60,549 nucleotides of DNA from Verrucomicrobiota bacterium (GTDB lineage: Bacteria > Verrucomicrobiota > Verrucomicrobiia > Chthoniobacterales > UBA10450), in assembly GCA_003218415.1 (NCBI GenBank), contig QHNK01000027.1, positions 1 through 60,549 on the forward strand, given 5' to 3'. Each line of letters starts with the position of its first letter. Position 1 is the first letter of the stretch. Below the pieces are notes generated by a model. That model searched no databases. It had not been told where the DNA came from and saw only the letters and a list, made by a program, of their open reading frames with translations. The translations under genes were made by a program, and so were the position numbers. Positions 1 to 11,446 of the stretch are shown here, in pieces.

Positions 1-666
1 GCTGAGGGCTGGTCCGACAACGCATCCGATTTGAAAAACGCTGTTGTTCCAAGTGACCGCGTTCGCAAAGGCATCACGAGGAACCAGCGTCGGAAAAAAT
101 GAGCTGCGAGCTGCCCAACTGAACGTGCGCGCTATTGCTCCGAGGAAAAGGAGCAGATAAATCAACGGAATTGAAGCGTCGTCGAAATGGAACACCGGAT
201 GATGTCGCTCGAAAATCGCGGCAACTGACGCCAGCACGCGATTGCCTGCGCGCAGAGGCGCGAGCGGAGGAATGGCGAGATGTTTCCAGGAAACCAGCGC
301 AAGTGCGAGGGACGTGAGCCCGCTAAAGACCTGCGACACCAAGATGATGTGTTTCCGACTGAATCGATCTGCCAAGTGGCCGGCGGGCAGCGAAAGCGTA
401 ACCACAGGTACGGCGATCACCAGTCCAACAAGCCCGAGCGCAGTAGCAGAATGGGTGCGCGCGTAAATTTCCCATTCCACCGCTACGGCCAGCATGAGCC
501 GGCCGGTGATCGAGAGCAGATTACCAGCAGTGAACAGGCTGAAGTCCTCGAAGCGGAAAGCCGCGTAAGGATCATGCGGCCGGCGCTTCAATTCGATGGG
601 AGGTGTAACCGCCGGGCGTTCGCCTTCCGGCGATTCGTAGGATCTGGGGTCGATTGATCGCGGCAT
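1..666 (-). CDS. MFS transporter, N-terminal part (3' end beyond the left edge)
   Basis: Manual reverse translation from the ATG at 666: MPRSIDPRSYESPEGERPAVTPPIELKRRPHDPYAAFRFEDFSLFTAGNLLSITGRLMLAVAVEWEIYARTHSATALGLVGLVIAVPVVTLSLPAGHLADRFSRKHII... Open to the window edge. GHLADRFSRK is the MFS loop 2-3 motif. Confidence 0.85.
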   Translation of the reverse strand, partial: MPRSIDPRSYESPEGERPAVTPPIELKRRPHDPYAAFRFEDFSLFTAGNLLSITGRLMLAVAVEWEIYARTHSATALGLVGLVIAVPVVTLSLPAGHLADRFSRKHIILVSQVFSGLTSLALALVSWKHLAIPPLAPLRAGNRVLASVAAIFERHHPVFHFDDASIPLIYLLLFLGAIARTFSWAARSSFFPTLVPRDAFANAVTWNNSVFQIGCVVGPALS

Positions 667-875
667 GTTCGAGCGCGTTCGTTCGAACACGCGCACGAGA
701 TTGTAGGTTGAGCGGCCAGCACCGCAACCTGTGGCATCGGAGGACAGGAAGACCTCGATGCGCTAATCCTCCATTACAAAGGGTCCCCAGCGGACCTAAG
801 AAATTTGCACAAAACCTGCGGATTTTGCTTCCCTTCCACAAACCGGATGCGTAGAGTCGGCGGCCTCAGGCAAAA

Positions 876-1082
876 ATGGATAACATCATCGAGGCGAGAG
901 AACTGCAAATTGAACGCAAGCATTTCTACGTGGAGCTGCGCGAAAATGATCGCGGGAAATTCTTGCGCATCACCGAGGAAGCTCACGGACGCCGGAACAG
1001 CATCATCGTCCCCAGCACCGGCGTTGATGACTTTACGGCGATGATTGCTGAAGTTCTGACAAACGGAAGCGAGCCGCTGTAA
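876..1082 (+). CDS. Small PUR-alpha-like nucleic-acid-binding protein
   Basis: 68 aa; IERKHFYVELRENDRGKFLRITEE..GRRNSIIVPSTGVDDF resembles a bacterial PUR repeat. Confidence 0.7.
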   Translation: MDNIIEARELQIERKHFYVELRENDRGKFLRITEEAHGRRNSIIVPSTGVDDFTAMIAEVLTNGSEPL

Positions 1083-1270
1083 ATCGACGGGCAAACTAAT
1101 CCCAGCCGGTTTTGGCGGATGGTTTACGGTTTTGGGAAGGCATGACCATCTTCTGACTACGGCGCACTTGCCAGGCGCCGGAGCGCCGTAGGCGCGACAT
1201 GCATATAGTTACAGCAACACGAATCCAATAAGCTCCGTTAGGAGCGGCACGTGGAGGCGCACACGAAACG

Positions 1271-1390
1271 GCGAACACGAATGACGAATGAAGCACAAAG
1301 CACGAATGACCAAAACGCAGCGTCACAATTCCTTTGGTCATTTACTCATTCCTTCGAGCTTCGGCATTCGGATTTCGTCATTTTGTTGAA
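1271..1390. repeat. AATGACGAA/TCATTCG dispersed-type element, copy 1
   Basis: gcgaacacgaatgacgaatgaagcac...gagcttcggcattcggatttcgtcatt. Confidence 0.55.
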
Positions 1391-1576
1391 CATGTCGCTC
1401 CCATGGAGCTTTCCCGTCGACTTCTGCGATAGACTATAAACATTACGCTACCAACGCAGCTCGATTTTCGAAAACGTCACGAGGATATTGTTTGATTTGC
1501 TCACGCGTTGACACCGCGACGCCCGAAACTACCTTGGCGCTTTCCTGCATTTGACGCTCTTCCGGGCTCCTGAATC

Positions 1577-4381
1577 ATGGTCAGAAAAAGAAAATCCAGC
1601 TCACGAAAAGCAATTCGCCGTACGAGGACAAGGTCGACATCGAAGGCGCGCACCCGAGGTCGCGGAAAAACAACAAGAACGCCGCGCTACGTTTATTACT
1701 TCGGGGATGGCCACGCGGATGGATCAGGTAAGATGAAACCGCTCCTTGGCGGCAAGGGCGCGAACCTCCACGAAATGACCCGAATTGGTCTGCCCGTGCC
1801 GCCAGGATTCACGCTCACGACCGAGGTGTGCAGTTACTTTTACGATCATAACCGTATTTACCCGCCCCAATTGGAAGCTCAGGTAGCAAATGCGCTCGCT
1901 GGGGTTGAGAAATCGGTGGGAAAGAAGCTTGGCGACAAGGAGCGGCCTTTGCTCGTTTCCGTGCGCTCGGGTGCGCGTGATTCGATGCCGGGCATGATGG
2001 ACACCATTCTGAATCTCGGGATGAACGACGAAGTCGTCGAGATCGTCACAAAGAAAACGAACAACGCGCGTTTCGCCTGGGATTCGTATCGCCGTTTCCT
2101 GCAAATGTACGGCGACGTCGTGATGGGCGTTCAGAAACGGCCGGGCGAAGATCATGAGCCGTTCGAGACTGTAATCGAGTACTTGAAGGACGAGCGCTAC
2201 GGCAAGCACGATTTCCCGGATGTCAGATTAACTGTCGCCGACCTCAAAAAACTCGTGGACCGGTTCAAGGGGCTGATCGAGGAGCGCACCGGAAAATCGT
2301 TTCCCCAAGATCCGAACGAACAGCTCTGGGGCGCAATTGGGGCGGTTTTCGGCTCGTGGATGAACGATCGGGCGATCGTGTACCGGCGAAGATATGGAAT
2401 CCCGCACGATTGGGGCACTGCCGTGAATGTCCAGACGATGGTGTTCGGGAACATGGGTGAGACGAGCGCGACGGGGGTTGCATTTACACGGGATCCAGCG
2501 ACCGGCGAAAAAGTTTTCTACGGCGAATATTTGATCAACGCCCAGGGTGAAGACGTCGTTGCCGGTGTCCGCACGCCGCATCCCATTGCCGATCTGGCAA
2601 AGGAAATGCCCGCCGCCCACAAAGAGCTGATGAAAGTCCGAGCGATTCTTGAGAAGCACTTTAAGGACATGCAGGACCTCGAGTTCACCGTGGAGGAAAA
2701 CCGCCTCTACATTCTGCAAACGCGCAACGGCAAGCGCACCGGCCATGCCGCGGTCCGTATCGCGGTCGATATGGTCGATGAAAAATTGATCACGAAGAAA
2801 GACGCGGTCCGGCGTGTCCCGGCAGATTCGCTTGCGCATCTTTTGGCGCCGATTTTTGATCGGCAATCGGTTCGCGCCGCGAAGAAAATCGGCAGCGGTC
2901 TGGCCGCCGGCCCGGGCGCGGCGTGCGGTCGCGTCGTATTCAGCGCCGAAGAAGCCGTCATGCGCGCGGAAAGAGGTGAGAAAGTTGTTCTGGCCCGCAT
3001 TGAAACGTCGCCCGAAGACTTGCGTGGCATGATCGCGGCCGAAGGAATTCTGACCGCGCGTGGCGGCGTTTCCTCGCATGCAGCCCTGGTCGCGAGGCAA
3101 ATGGGGAAAGTGTGCGTGTGCGGCGCGACTGGAATCCAGATCGATTACCAGAACCGTACACTCAGCGCGAACGGCACGACGTTAAACCGGGGCGATTATA
3201 TTTCCATCGATGGAACCGCCGGCGAAGTGTTCGCCGGCGAAGTCGCTACTGCGCCCTCGGAGATTGTGCAAGTGCTGGTGGACAGGTCGCTCGACCCCAA
3301 GAAAAGCGTCACTTATCAGGAGTACGCGAAGTTGATGAAGTGGGCGGACGAATTTCGTGCGCTGGGCGTGCGCGCAAATGCCGATACGCCCGAGCAGGTC
3401 AAAAACGCTGTTGCGTTCGGCGCAGAGGGCATTGGGCTGACCCGCACCGAGCATATGTTTTTCGAAGGCGACCGGATTGACGCAATGCGCGAGATGATCC
3501 TCGCCGGAACGAAAGACGAGCGAGCGCGAGCGCTGGCCAAACTGCTTCCTTACCAGCGGGGCGATTTCATCGGCATCTTTACGGCGCTAAAAGGTTTGCC
3601 TGCGACGATCCGTTTTCTCGATCCGCCGCTCCATGAATTTTTGCCAAACGACGATGCGCAACAAAGTGAATTGGCGAACAAGCTTGGCGTCACCGCAGAT
3701 CAAATCGCGCGGCGCGTGCACGAACTTCACGAGTTCAATCCGATGCTCGGCCATCGCGGTTGCCGGCTCGGGATCACATTTCCTGAAATTTCCGAAATGC
3801 AGGCACGCGCAATTTTTGAAGCTGCGGTCGAAGTCCAGGCAAAGGGGATCAAGGTTCACCCCGAAATCATGATTCCGCTGGTGGGATTTCCGCGGGAACT
3901 GAAGCTTCAGATCGATATCGTTCGCCGTGTCGCAGGTGAGGTTGCAAAAGAAAGAGAAACCAAATTCAAATACCTGGTCGGCACAATGATCGAAATCCCG
4001 CGCGCCGCGCTCGTGGCCGACCAGATCGCGCGCGACGCCGAGTTCTTCAGTTTCGGCACAAACGATTTGACGCAGACCACACTTGGAATGAGCCGCGACG
4101 ACTCCGGCAGTTTTCTTCCAGCTTACGCCGAACTGGATATCGTGGACACAAATCCGTTCGCATCGATCGATCAGAAAGGTGTTGGGCGCTTAATGGAAAT
4201 TACGCGCGATCTCGGTCGCAAAACGCGCCCCGACATCAAGCTGGGAATTTGCGGAGAGCATGGCGGCGAACCTGCGAGCGTCAAATTCTGTCACAGCCTC
4301 GGCCTGAATTACGTCAGTTGCAGCCCGTTTCGAATTCCAATCGCACGATTGGCAGCGGCGCAAGCGGCGCTGGAGAGTTGA
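1577..4381 (+). CDS. ppdK: Pyruvate, phosphate dikinase
   Basis: 934 aa; [52 protein letters not shown] (phospho-His domain), [41 protein letters not shown]. Confidence 0.98.
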   Translation: MVRKRKSSSRKAIRRTRTRSTSKARTRGRGKTTRTPRYVYYFGDGHADGSGKMKPLLGGKGANLHEMTRIGLPVPPGFTLTTEVCSYFYDHNRIYPPQLEAQVANALAGVEKSVGKKLGDKERPLLVSVRSGARDSMPGMMDTILNLGMNDEVVEIVTKKTNNARFAWDSYRRFLQMYGDVVMGVQKRPGEDHEPFETVIEYLKDERYGKHDFPDVRLTVADLKKLVDRFKGLIEERTGKSFPQDPNEQLWGAIGAVFGSWMNDRAIVYRRRYGIPHDWGTAVNVQTMVFGNMGETSATGVAFTRDPATGEKVFYGEYLINAQGEDVVAGVRTPHPIADLAKEMPAAHKELMKVRAILEKHFKDMQDLEFTVEENRLYILQTRNGKRTGHAAVRIAVDMVDEKLITKKDAVRRVPADSLAHLLAPIFDRQSVRAAKKIGSGLAAGPGAACGRVVFSAEEAVMRAERGEKVVLARIETSPEDLRGMIAAEGILTARGGVSSHAALVARQMGKVCVCGATGIQIDYQNRTLSANGTTLNRGDYISIDGTAGEVFAGEVATAPSEIVQVLVDRSLDPKKSVTYQEYAKLMKWADEFRALGVRANADTPEQVKNAVAFGAEGIGLTRTEHMFFEGDRIDAMREMILAGTKDERARALAKLLPYQRGDFIGIFTALKGLPATIRFLDPPLHEFLPNDDAQQSELANKLGVTADQIARRVHELHEFNPMLGHRGCRLGITFPEISEMQARAIFEAAVEVQAKGIKVHPEIMIPLVGFPRELKLQIDIVRRVAGEVAKERETKFKYLVGTMIEIPRAALVADQIARDAEFFSFGTNDLTQTTLGMSRDDSGSFLPAYAELDIVDTNPFASIDQKGVGRLMEITRDLGRKTRPDIKLGICGEHGGEPASVKFCHSLGLNYVSCSPFRIPIARLAAAQAALES

Positions 4382-4437
4382 AGCGCGTGCTCCCGAACCA
4401 ACGCGCTAGCTAAAGCGGCGGCGTCAAGCCCCGCGCT

Positions 4438-4539
4438 GGAACATAGGCTTGCAGCCTGTGAGCCCAGCAGGTTTGCAACCCGCTGATCCTGAAGCGGACA
4501 ACATGTCCGCTGGTCACACAGGGCACAGCCCTATGTTCC
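4438..4539. repeat. Imperfect palindromic intergenic repeat made of four small hairpins
   Basis: GGAACATAGGCTTGCAGCCTGTG...CACAGGGCACAGCCCTATGTTCC terminal inverted repeat, with internal GCAGGTTTGCAACCCGC and GCGGACAACATGTCCGC. Confidence 0.75.
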
Positions 4540-4584
4540 ACTTGCAGCGCTTGCGTCAAATTTTCGATTCCATACCGTCAACCC

Positions 4585-7524
4585 ATGCAAACGCGCGAGG
4601 AAATCATTGATGTCGATTCATTCGTGCGCCGCCACATCGGCCCGAACGAAGAGGAAGTTCGCGCAATGTTGGGCGAGGTGGGTTTTGAGAATCTTGATGC
4701 GTTGATCGACGCTGCTGTTCCGAAAAATATCAGGCTTAATCGGCAACTGAACTTGCCGGAGGCGAAATCGGAAACCGAAGCGCTCGCGGAGCTGCGGGCC
4801 ATTGCAAACAAAAACAAAATCGTCCGTTCGTTCATCGGCGCCGGCTACCACGGCTGCATTACGCCGCCGGTCATCCAGCGAAACATTCTCGAAAATCCCG
4901 GCTGGTATACGGCTTACACCCCGTACCAGGCGGAAATCGCGCAAGGCCGCCTCGAAGCGCTGCTCAATTTCCAGCAGATGATCATCGACCTGACCGCGCT
5001 CGACATCGCAAACGCCTCACTGCTGGACGAGGCCACGGCCGCGGCGGAAGCGATGGCGCTGTGTCACGCAGTCGTTCCAAACCGGAAAACGTTTTTTGTC
5101 GCCGATAATTGTCACCCGCAGACGATTGCGGTTGTTCAGACGCGCGCGGAACCGCTCGGAATCGAGATCAAAATCGGCGAGTACTCGCGCTTCAAATTCG
5201 ATGACGCCGTTTTCGGCGCGCTTGTGCAATATCCGGCGACCGATGGTGCGATTCACGATTACGTCGACTTCGTCAGACAAGCGCACGATGCCGGTGCTCT
5301 GGTCGTTGTCGCAGCAGATATTCTTGCCCTCACGTTGCTGAAGCCGCCGGGCGAATTCGGCGCCGACGTTGCCGTCGGGAATACGCAGCGTTTCGGCGTG
5401 CCTTTGGGATTCGGCGGGCCGCACGCGGCCTACTTCGCTACGCGGGATCAATTCAAACGGCACATGCCCGGCCGGCTCGTTGGCGTGTCGCACGATGCTG
5501 AAGGCCGTCCGGCATATCGCCTTGCATTGCAAACGCGGGAGCAACATATCCGGCGCGACAAAGCGACAAGCAACATCTGCACCGCTCAAGTCCTCCTCGC
5601 TGTTATCGCCTCAATGTACGCAGTTTATCACGGTCCTAAAGGACTGCGCGCGATCGCCGAGCGTGTTCACCGGTTAACGAGTCGACTTGTGGATGGACTG
5701 CACGCGCTTGGCTGCACCATCACGCACGAAAATTTCTTCGACACCGTTCGCGTGGAAGTTGAATCCAGCGAAGTCATTCTGGAACACGCAGCGAAAGCGG
5801 ACTGCAATCTGCGCGCGCTCGGCCCGCGGGCAGTTGGCATTTCATTCGACGAAACGACAACGCCGCGGGACATCGAGCTGCTGATGTCCGTCTTTCGCGG
5901 CACAACGGTGCGCGATTTCGCCGACGATGATCTTGGCGAGCCGCCGCTGCGCATTCCGCAATTCGCAATCCGCACTTCGGACTTCCTGACTCATCCGATC
6001 TTCAACACGCATGACACCGAGACAGAAATGCTGCGCTATCTCAAAAAGCTCGAATCGCGCGATCTGTCGCTGACTACGTCAATGATTCCGCTCGGCTCAT
6101 GCACGATGAAACTCAACGCGACCGCAGAAATGTTTCCGATCTCGTGGCCAGAAATTTCCAAAGTGCATCCGTTCGCGCCCACAGAGCAGGCGGCAGGCTA
6201 CATGGAAATCTGCCGGCAGCTGGAAGATTGGCTTGCCGAAATCACTGGGTTCGCTGCGGTTTCATTGCAGCCGAACGCCGGATCACAGGGTGAATTCGCC
6301 GGTCTGCTCGCGATTCGCGAGTATCACGCGTCGCGCGGTGAGGCGGATCGCAACGTCTGTCTGATACCGACCTCCGCACACGGAACCAATCCGGCCAGTG
6401 CGGTCATGGCCGGGTTCAAAGTCGTCTCGGTCGCTTGTTTGAAGGATGGCGACATCGACCTTGCCGATCTTCGCGCCAAAGCCGACGAGCACGCGCGCGA
6501 TCTCGCTGCGCTGATGGTGACGTATCCCTCGACACACGGCGTGTTCGAACCAACGATCCGCGAAATCTGCGAGATCGTGCATGCGCACGGTGGCCAGGTT
6601 TTCATGGATGGTGCGAACATGAACGCCCAATGCGGTCTATGTCGTCCGGGCGATTATGGTGCCGACGTTTGTCATTTGAATTTACACAAGACGTTTTGCA
6701 TTCCCCACGGCGGCGGCGGACCGGGCGTGGGGCCGATCGGCGTGGCCAAACAGCTTGCGCCATATCTTGCGCGCGAATTCATTCTCGATCCCGAGACTGG
6801 CCGAATTCTCTTCGGAGAAGGAGAACGAGGAAAGGATCCGCCGAATGGAGGAGACATTTTCGATTACCGTCACGGTGGAGGGAAAGGCGGTAACGTTGCC
6901 GCGGCGCCTTGGGGAAGCGCCAGCATTCTGACCATCACCTGGATGTACATCCGCATGATGGGCGCCGAGGGATTGAAACGGGCGAGTGAGGTCGCAATTC
7001 TAAACGCAAATTACATGGCAAAGCGGCTCGACCCGCACTTTCCAGTTCTTTTCAAAGGCAAACACGGTCTCGTCGCGCACGAATGCATTATCGATCTTCG
7101 TCAGTGGAAAAACGCAGGCGTTGAGGTGGAGGACGTGGCCAAGCGTTTAATGGATTACGGATTTCACGCGCCGACGGTTTCCTGGCCGGTCGCCGGGACA
7201 ATGATGATCGAGCCGACCGAGAGCGAACCGAAACACGAGCTCGATCGTTTTTGCGACGCGATGATCTCGATTCACGCGGAAATTGAAGCAATCGCCAGGG
7301 GCAGACAAGATCGACAAAACAACTTGCTCAAAAACGCGCCACACACCGCGCGGCAGATCGCATCTGACAAATGGGACCACCCTTACTCACGCGAACAAGC
7401 GGCTTTCCCCGCGCCCTGGACCCGCGAACACAAATTCTGGCCTGCGGTGGCGCGCATCGACAACGTTTACGGCGACCGCAATCTCTTTTGCTCCTGCCCG
7501 CCGGTTGAGGCGTTTCAAGGCTGA
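4585..7524 (+). CDS. gcvP: Glycine dehydrogenase (decarboxylating), full-length P-protein
   Basis: 979 aa; [51 protein letters not shown]-Lys region [24 protein letters not shown]. Confidence 0.98.
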   Translation: MQTREEIIDVDSFVRRHIGPNEEEVRAMLGEVGFENLDALIDAAVPKNIRLNRQLNLPEAKSETEALAELRAIANKNKIVRSFIGAGYHGCITPPVIQRNILENPGWYTAYTPYQAEIAQGRLEALLNFQQMIIDLTALDIANASLLDEATAAAEAMALCHAVVPNRKTFFVADNCHPQTIAVVQTRAEPLGIEIKIGEYSRFKFDDAVFGALVQYPATDGAIHDYVDFVRQAHDAGALVVVAADILALTLLKPPGEFGADVAVGNTQRFGVPLGFGGPHAAYFATRDQFKRHMPGRLVGVSHDAEGRPAYRLALQTREQHIRRDKATSNICTAQVLLAVIASMYAVYHGPKGLRAIAERVHRLTSRLVDGLHALGCTITHENFFDTVRVEVESSEVILEHAAKADCNLRALGPRAVGISFDETTTPRDIELLMSVFRGTTVRDFADDDLGEPPLRIPQFAIRTSDFLTHPIFNTHDTETEMLRYLKKLESRDLSLTTSMIPLGSCTMKLNATAEMFPISWPEISKVHPFAPTEQAAGYMEICRQLEDWLAEITGFAAVSLQPNAGSQGEFAGLLAIREYHASRGEADRNVCLIPTSAHGTNPASAVMAGFKVVSVACLKDGDIDLADLRAKADEHARDLAALMVTYPSTHGVFEPTIREICEIVHAHGGQVFMDGANMNAQCGLCRPGDYGADVCHLNLHKTFCIPHGGGGPGVGPIGVAKQLAPYLAREFILDPETGRILFGEGERGKDPPNGGDIFDYRHGGGKGGNVAAAPWGSASILTITWMYIRMMGAEGLKRASEVAILNANYMAKRLDPHFPVLFKGKHGLVAHECIIDLRQWKNAGVEVEDVAKRLMDYGFHAPTVSWPVAGTMMIEPTESEPKHELDRFCDAMISIHAEIEAIARGRQDRQNNLLKNAPHTARQIASDKWDHPYSREQAAFPAPWTREHKFWPAVARIDNVYGDRNLFCSCPPVEAFQG

Positions 7525-7568
7525 GTACGTGTGACCGATACAGTTAGCAGGGGCGCGACGACCGATCC

Positions 7569-7640
7569 TTTTACCACAGAGAGCACGGAGGTCACAGAGA
7601 CAGAATTTTCCGAAATCCCTGCGGTCTCCGTGTCCTCGAG
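7569..7640. repeat. Dispersed-type inverted element (ACCACAGAG...CTCCGTGTCCTC)
   Basis: ttttaccacagagagcacggaggtcacagagacag...ctgcggtctccgtgtcctcgag between convergent genes. Confidence 0.5.
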
Positions 7641-7657
7641 CGAAGCGGGCGGTGAAA

Positions 7658-9178
7658 TTACGCCTCCGGCGCGAGCTCGGGGGCGGCGACCACGCGATTC
7701 GGGACAAGGCGTAGCGCGCTGCCGTTTGTTTCCTCGGCCGGGACGGGACCTTGTTCGTGATATTCGGCGTCGCTGTTCACCTGCCAGAGATCGTAAAGTT
7801 TGGCGTCGGCGAGAATATTTTCGACGCACAACATCGCGGTCATCATGGCGTGGTCCTGATTGTTGTATTTGTGCATGCCGTTGCGTCCGACGAGATGCAG
7901 GTTCGGATAGCGCGTCTCGAGTTCAAGCCGGATCGTGGCGACATGCCGCGCATAATCGTCGTCGTAAACCGGATACGCTTTCTTCTGACGAACGACACAG
8001 CCATCGATGAAATCTCCTTCTTTAGCCAGACCGATCTGCATGAGTTCGCGCCTTGCGAGGTCAATTAACTCGTGCTCAGTCGAGTCCCATAGGCCATCGC
8101 CTTCAAAGCAGAAATATTCGAGGCCGTAACAAACCTTGTCAGGTTCAGGCACCATCTCGGGCGACCAAGACCGGAAGTTCTGCACGCGGCCGACCTTCAC
8201 GCTTGGGTCGTGAATGTAGATCCAGTTGTCATCGAACATCTGCCGATCTTTCAAGATCAACATCACGGTGATGAAGTCGCGATACTTCAAGCTTTCAGCC
8301 GCGCGCTTTGTTCGCTCACTCACGGCAGGCGACAAACCGCATGTCAGTTCCCGCATCGGCGCGGATGAAATGATGTGTTCGGCTTCGATTGTGTGCAGAT
8401 CGCCTTGTCGATTCTTGTATTCGACCGTCCAATTGCCCGAGACTTCGTCATACGAACAGCGAGTTACCCTGTAGCCCATTTCCAGTTTGCCGCCCAGCGC
8501 CTTCATCTTTTCTGCGCACGCCTCCCACATCATGCCCGGGCCTCGCCGCGGATAGCGAAACGAATTGATGAGCGTCTTTATGACTTTGCTCCGGTCGCCG
8601 TTGTAACGCTGGGGAATAAGCGCATTCTTGATGGCGCTACCGAGTGAAAGTCCTTTGATGCGCTGTGCCGCCCAGTCAGCGGAAATTTCTTTGCAATTCA
8701 TTCCCCAAACTTTTTCGGTGTAGCTCTTGAAGAATGTATTGAAGAGACGTTTGCCGAATTGGTTGCTGACCCACTCTTCGAAATTGCGCGGATTTCGCAC
8801 CGGAAAGAGGCGCGCTTTCAGCCAGGAAACAATGCACAGGGCGGACCTGAAGATGCCGAGCTTTAGCAGCGCTTCGAATGGTCTCAACGGATAGGAGAAA
8901 AATTTGCCGTCGTAAAAAATGCGCGAGGAACGTGGTCGTACCAGCATGTCATTCGGCAAAATCTCCGTCCACAGATCTTCGACCCCCTTGGATTTGGAAA
9001 AGAAACGGTGGCCACCGATATCAAAGTGAAATCCCTTGTAAGTAACAGTGCGCGAAATGCCGCCGACGTAAACGGGATCGGCTTCGAGAACGACGACATC
9101 CACGTCTTCCTTCGAAAGAAGATAGCCAGCGGTTAAACCTGCTGGGCCGGCTCCGATGATGGCGACTTTTGTTTTCAT
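7658..9178 (-). CDS. NAD(P)/FAD-dependent oxidoreductase, UDP-galactopyranose mutase/protoporphyrinogen-oxidase-like
   Basis: 506 aa; [60 protein letters not shown]. Confidence 0.85.
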   Translation of the reverse strand: MKTKVAIIGAGPAGLTAGYLLSKEDVDVVVLEADPVYVGGISRTVTYKGFHFDIGGHRFFSKSKGVEDLWTEILPNDMLVRPRSSRIFYDGKFFSYPLRPFEALLKLGIFRSALCIVSWLKARLFPVRNPRNFEEWVSNQFGKRLFNTFFKSYTEKVWGMNCKEISADWAAQRIKGLSLGSAIKNALIPQRYNGDRSKVIKTLINSFRYPRRGPGMMWEACAEKMKALGGKLEMGYRVTRCSYDEVSGNWTVEYKNRQGDLHTIEAEHIISSAPMRELTCGLSPAVSERTKRAAESLKYRDFITVMLILKDRQMFDDNWIYIHDPSVKVGRVQNFRSWSPEMVPEPDKVCYGLEYFCFEGDGLWDSTEHELIDLARRELMQIGLAKEGDFIDGCVVRQKKAYPVYDDDYARHVATIRLELETRYPNLHLVGRNGMHKYNNQDHAMMTAMLCVENILADAKLYDLWQVNSDAEYHEQGPVPAEETNGSALRLVPNRVVAAPELAPEA

Positions 9179-9184
9179 CTTCTA

Positions 9185-10411
9185 CTACGCGACCCAGTTG
9201 CCCCGAGTGAAATTCCACACGTACCAGCCCTGTACGCATAACCCAGCGGCGCTGAGAAGCGCTACCGCCGCGATGCCGAATGCCCGCACAAGCATCGGCG
9301 GCGTGCGAAATTGACGCAGAAAATTCAACAACGCCAGCACGATCAAGGCGTGCACGCAAAACTCGTAGCGGAGCATGCTTTCCATACTCACGCAGGCCAC
9401 TCCGCTGACCGAGAGGTAATAGATCACGGCCGCGCAGAAATAGATGCCAGCGCGAACTGGCAGGTCCGCCCGCCATCGAATCGTTGGAAGCAGTTCGCAA
9501 AGCGCGATGCCGACCAGAAGTACGGCACCGAGCGTCATCGATATTTGGCTCGCTTCGGTCGGATTATTTAGTGCTGGAACGAGCCAGCGATAACTCGAGG
9601 GCTTAAACACCGCTAAATAATCGGGAATGATCCCCCAACCAGCCGCCTGCGTGAGCATGTAAATGTCCCAGTGGCCCCAGCGCAGTTGAGAGTAAACGAA
9701 AAATCCGATGGCACCGCACGCCGCCACAAATGTCATACCGATCGCCGGCCCGTGTTCGCGAAGCCACCTCCTCGGCTCAATCAAACCGCGCCATCCAGTT
9801 TGAAAAAGCGAGCGCACCACTGGAAAAGCCGTACATACGATTCCGACGATCCGCGTCGCGGACATGACGATGCCGTGCGCCGCCGCCAAGATTTTGGCAG
9901 ACCGCCCTTCCGCCGTGCTCCAGTAGATGAAGCCAAGCAGCGCCATCAAAAACAGCGACTCCGAATAGCCGACGACCAGAAAGAATGCTGCCGGATGGGC
10001 AAGGATTAATAATGCGGCGCAAATCTGAAGCGCGGGCGAAACATTCCAGCGCTTGCAAAACAGAAAGAAATAACTCCAGAAACCCCAGGCAGCGAGCTGA
10101 GCGGTAATCAGCAGTGCCGCGCCGGTGTCAATGTTGAGTCCGTAGCGAAATAATGCAGCAATCGCAGGATACGCGGGGAAAAATGCAACATTCGACACTT
10201 CCATGACCTTGTGATCGATCGGCGGGACAATGGTCTGATAGCCGCGATCGACGATGTTTATGAACCAATAGCTGTCGTGCTGGATCAGACTCTGGTAGCG
10301 GTCCGAAAGTGGCCCTTCCGGCGCGAGCAGACCGACCGCCATCGCAAGTTGCACAGCGGTCAGAAGTAATCCGGCGGCCAAAGGCGTGAGGAGCGACCGC
10401 GAGCGAATCAT
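9185..10411 (-). CDS. Polytopic membrane protein resembling PIG-V-type mannosyltransferases
   Basis: DSYWFINIVDRGYQT, VAFFPAYPAIAALFRYG, VGYSESLFLMALLGFIYWS. Start chosen at MIRSRS rather than the 438-aa ORF start. Confidence 0.65.
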   Translation of the reverse strand: MIRSRSLLTPLAAGLLLTAVQLAMAVGLLAPEGPLSDRYQSLIQHDSYWFINIVDRGYQTIVPPIDHKVMEVSNVAFFPAYPAIAALFRYGLNIDTGAALLITAQLAAWGFWSYFFLFCKRWNVSPALQICAALLILAHPAAFFLVVGYSESLFLMALLGFIYWSTAEGRSAKILAAAHGIVMSATRIVGIVCTAFPVVRSLFQTGWRGLIEPRRWLREHGPAIGMTFVAACGAIGFFVYSQLRWGHWDIYMLTQAAGWGIIPDYLAVFKPSSYRWLVPALNNPTEASQISMTLGAVLLVGIALCELLPTIRWRADLPVRAGIYFCAAVIYYLSVSGVACVSMESMLRYEFCVHALIVLALLNFLRQFRTPPMLVRAFGIAAVALLSAAGLCVQGWYVWNFTRGNWVA

Positions 10412-10649
10412 GACGTCATGAGCGGGAAAGGTCGAGGAGACAAGAAAGCTCTCGAGATTGCAAGAACTGAAACTTTCGGCAGAGGCAATCTCGGATCGCA
10501 TTGTTTACGACTGGTAATACGTTGATCTGGGTGGCAGGGTTTGACGGCAGTTGCAGTTCGTTTATTCGCGAGAAGTTGTGCTGTTCCGCTTCCTGCGCTG
10601 CGCGCGAAGCGAACTTCGCCACCTCACCGTCTGGCAAGTGGACAAACCG

Positions 10650-11312
10650 CTACGACCCGGAGATCACAAGCGCGATCTCACCTTTCGGTGGATGGGTCTG
10701 ATAGTGCGCGAGGAGCTCGCCGGCAGTGCCGCGGCGGAACTCCTCGAATTTTTTTGTCAGCTCTCGGGCGACGCAAAGCTGCCGATCCGGCATCACACCA
10801 ATGCAGGCGGCAAGTGTCTTGGTTAATCGATAAGGTGACTCGAAAAAGATTGTGGTCTCCTCGCGTTCAGCCGCTGCTCGCAACTCGCGCTCGCGCTGGC
10901 CACTTTTGACCGGAAGAAATCCATGGAAAGAAAATTTGTCTGTCGAGAATCCGGAACCAAGAAGTGCGGTCAGAATTGATGATGGCCCGGGGATGATCGT
11001 AAATGGGACTTCGCATTGAATGCATTCGCGAACCAGGCGTAATCCCGGATCGGACAGTCCGGGCGTGCCGGCGTCCGTAATCAGCGCAACGTTCTCGCCG
11101 CGCATGAGGCGTTCAACAAGTTCCGGCGTGCGCGTGGCTTCGTTATGCTCGTGATAACTGATGAAGGGCTTTTTGATTCCGAGATGCTTGAGTAACATCC
11201 CTGAGCGCCGGGTGTCTTCAGCCGCGATCAGATGGACCGATTTCAGTACGTCCAGCGCGCGCAAGGTGATATCGCCCAAGTTGCCAATCGGTGTGGCGAC
11301 GACGTAAAGCAT
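10650..11312 (-). CDS. rsmI: 16S rRNA (cytidine(1402)-2'-O)-methyltransferase
   Basis: 220 aa; MLYVVATPIGNLGDITLRALDVLKSVHLIAAEDTRRSGMLLKHLGI; ALITDAGTPGLSDPG. Confidence 0.96.
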   Translation of the reverse strand: MLYVVATPIGNLGDITLRALDVLKSVHLIAAEDTRRSGMLLKHLGIKKPFISYHEHNEATRTPELVERLMRGENVALITDAGTPGLSDPGLRLVRECIQCEVPFTIIPGPSSILTALLGSGFSTDKFSFHGFLPVKSGQRERELRAAAEREETTIFFESPYRLTKTLAACIGVMPDRQLCVARELTKKFEEFRRGTAGELLAHYQTHPPKGEIALVISGS

Positions 11313-11446
11313 GTTCGATCATCGCTTCGGAATTCATTCTTCGCCATTCAATAGACGAGCAGACGGAGGTAAGTAATCCTCTTCAGCGCGCCAACACAGA
11401 ACCGAAACTGCTTCACGAAGCGAATCCAAAGAGGAAAGGAGGCGCC

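Noticed and set aside
2228-3100. 290-aa antisense ORF on the minus strand within ppdK, plus other antisense ORFs at 1724-2209 and 3587-3859
   Set aside because: Shadow ORFs in high-GC codon-biased DNA; no domain-like sequence, and ppdK is unambiguous on the other strand.
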